A DNA stretch of 20,984 nucleotides. Origin: an uncultured Campylobacter sp. GTDB taxonomy: Bacteria > Campylobacterota > Campylobacteria > Campylobacterales > Campylobacteraceae. Each line of letters starts with the position of its first letter. Positions within the stretch are counted from its first letter, which is position 1. The notes below the pieces were generated by a model that searched no databases, was not told the origin of the DNA, and saw only the letters and a program-made list of their open reading frames with translations. Positions 20,636-20,984 of this stretch are shown piece by piece. Made by a program: the position numbers and the translations under genes. Location of the stretch: assembly GCF_938017615.1 (NCBI RefSeq), contig NZ_CALIJA010000044.1, forward strand, positions 1 through 20,984. Direction: 5' to 3'.

Positions 20636-20984
20636 GACTTCGGCGGGCGCGGCGTCAAATTTCGCGTGGAATTTCTCGTGAATTTTGCAGATTAGAATTT
20701 GGCGCGGAATTTCATAGTTTGAAATTTCACGCCTAATTTCGCTGCAAATTTTATAATGCTCGCAAAATTTCGGTATACAAATCCGTCATAGAATTTTGCC
20801 AGTAAATTTAGCGGGTAAAATTTCACGCGGGTTTCGCGGCTTTGGATTTCGAGCCGAATTTTGTAGCTCGAAATTCTGCGTTAAAATTTCGCTGCGATTT
20901 TGCGCGAAATTTTATGGCGCCAGTAAAATTTTTGTGTATAGAATTTCGTGTAGAGGTTGTAGCATTAAATTTTAAAGCTTGAAA
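20636..20984. repeat. RAATTY array at the window end
   Basis: No gene. I located 18 RAATTY sites in 349 bases, at 20657, 20669, 20680, 20695, 20707, 20722, 20746, 20765, 20791, 20804, 20818, 20856, 20871, 20884, 20907, 20926, 20941 and 20967. Most spacings are 11-15 bases or about double that. Only one near-miss (TAATTT at 20734) occurs. Spacer sequences are GC-rich and not conserved. This is the densest of the intergenic clusters and may continue beyond the window. Confidence 0.8.

Overview
The window looks like a Campylobacter-type epsilonproteobacterial chromosome with a fairly balanced base composition, so more like the higher-GC oral species than C. jejuni (inference from protein resemblance and remembered gene order). 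Three blocks match neighbourhoods I recall from C. jejuni: der-aroK-trpS, uvrB beside three small conserved genes, and mrp / ispDF / HP1021-like regulator / ATP-sulfurylase-like / pgpA. No rRNA, tRNA, insertion sequence, phage or CRISPR array was seen.

Layout. 211-6152 (+) is a run of co-directed genes: der (GTPase, ribosome assembly), aroK with an unexplained 145-residue C-terminal extension, trpS, a DUF2628-like membrane protein, an ACT-domain/UPF0210 pair and a small lipoprotein. 6580-7032 (+) is an orphan acidic protein between long non-coding stretches. uvrB (-, 9996-8020) is divergent from a tightly coupled three-gene set (+, 10066-11023). An alpha/beta hydrolase (-) and pgpA (-) follow, each isolated by non-coding DNA. 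18019-13934 (-) is a translationally coupled operon: ispDF, an orphan response regulator lacking the phospho-acceptor Asp, and an ATP-sulfurylase-like protein with repeat insertions. Divergent from it, thiC and mrp (+) overlap by 4 bases.

The most striking signal is not a gene. The intergenic stretches (6153-6579, 7033-8019, 12195-12691, 13229-13933, 20636-20984, and less densely 83-160 and 11024-11486) are packed with the hexamer RAATTY (AAATTT, GAATTT, AAATTC, GAATTC), up to one per about 19 bases, against about one per 115-220 bases in the genes I counted. The same hexamer is phased exactly every 12 bases inside the ATP-sulfurylase-like gene, where it encodes a tetrapeptide repeat; it recurs in an 18-base hexapeptide repeat of that gene and in a repeat-bearing insertion in the IspD half of ispDF. 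RAATTY is the sequence methylated by the CtsM methyltransferase that marks DNA for natural transformation in C. jejuni. My main hypothesis is that these are arrays of self-recognition (uptake or restriction-modification) sites spreading as minisatellites in intergenic DNA and permissive protein loops. That function is inferred; the clustering is read directly from the sequence. All counts were made by eye.
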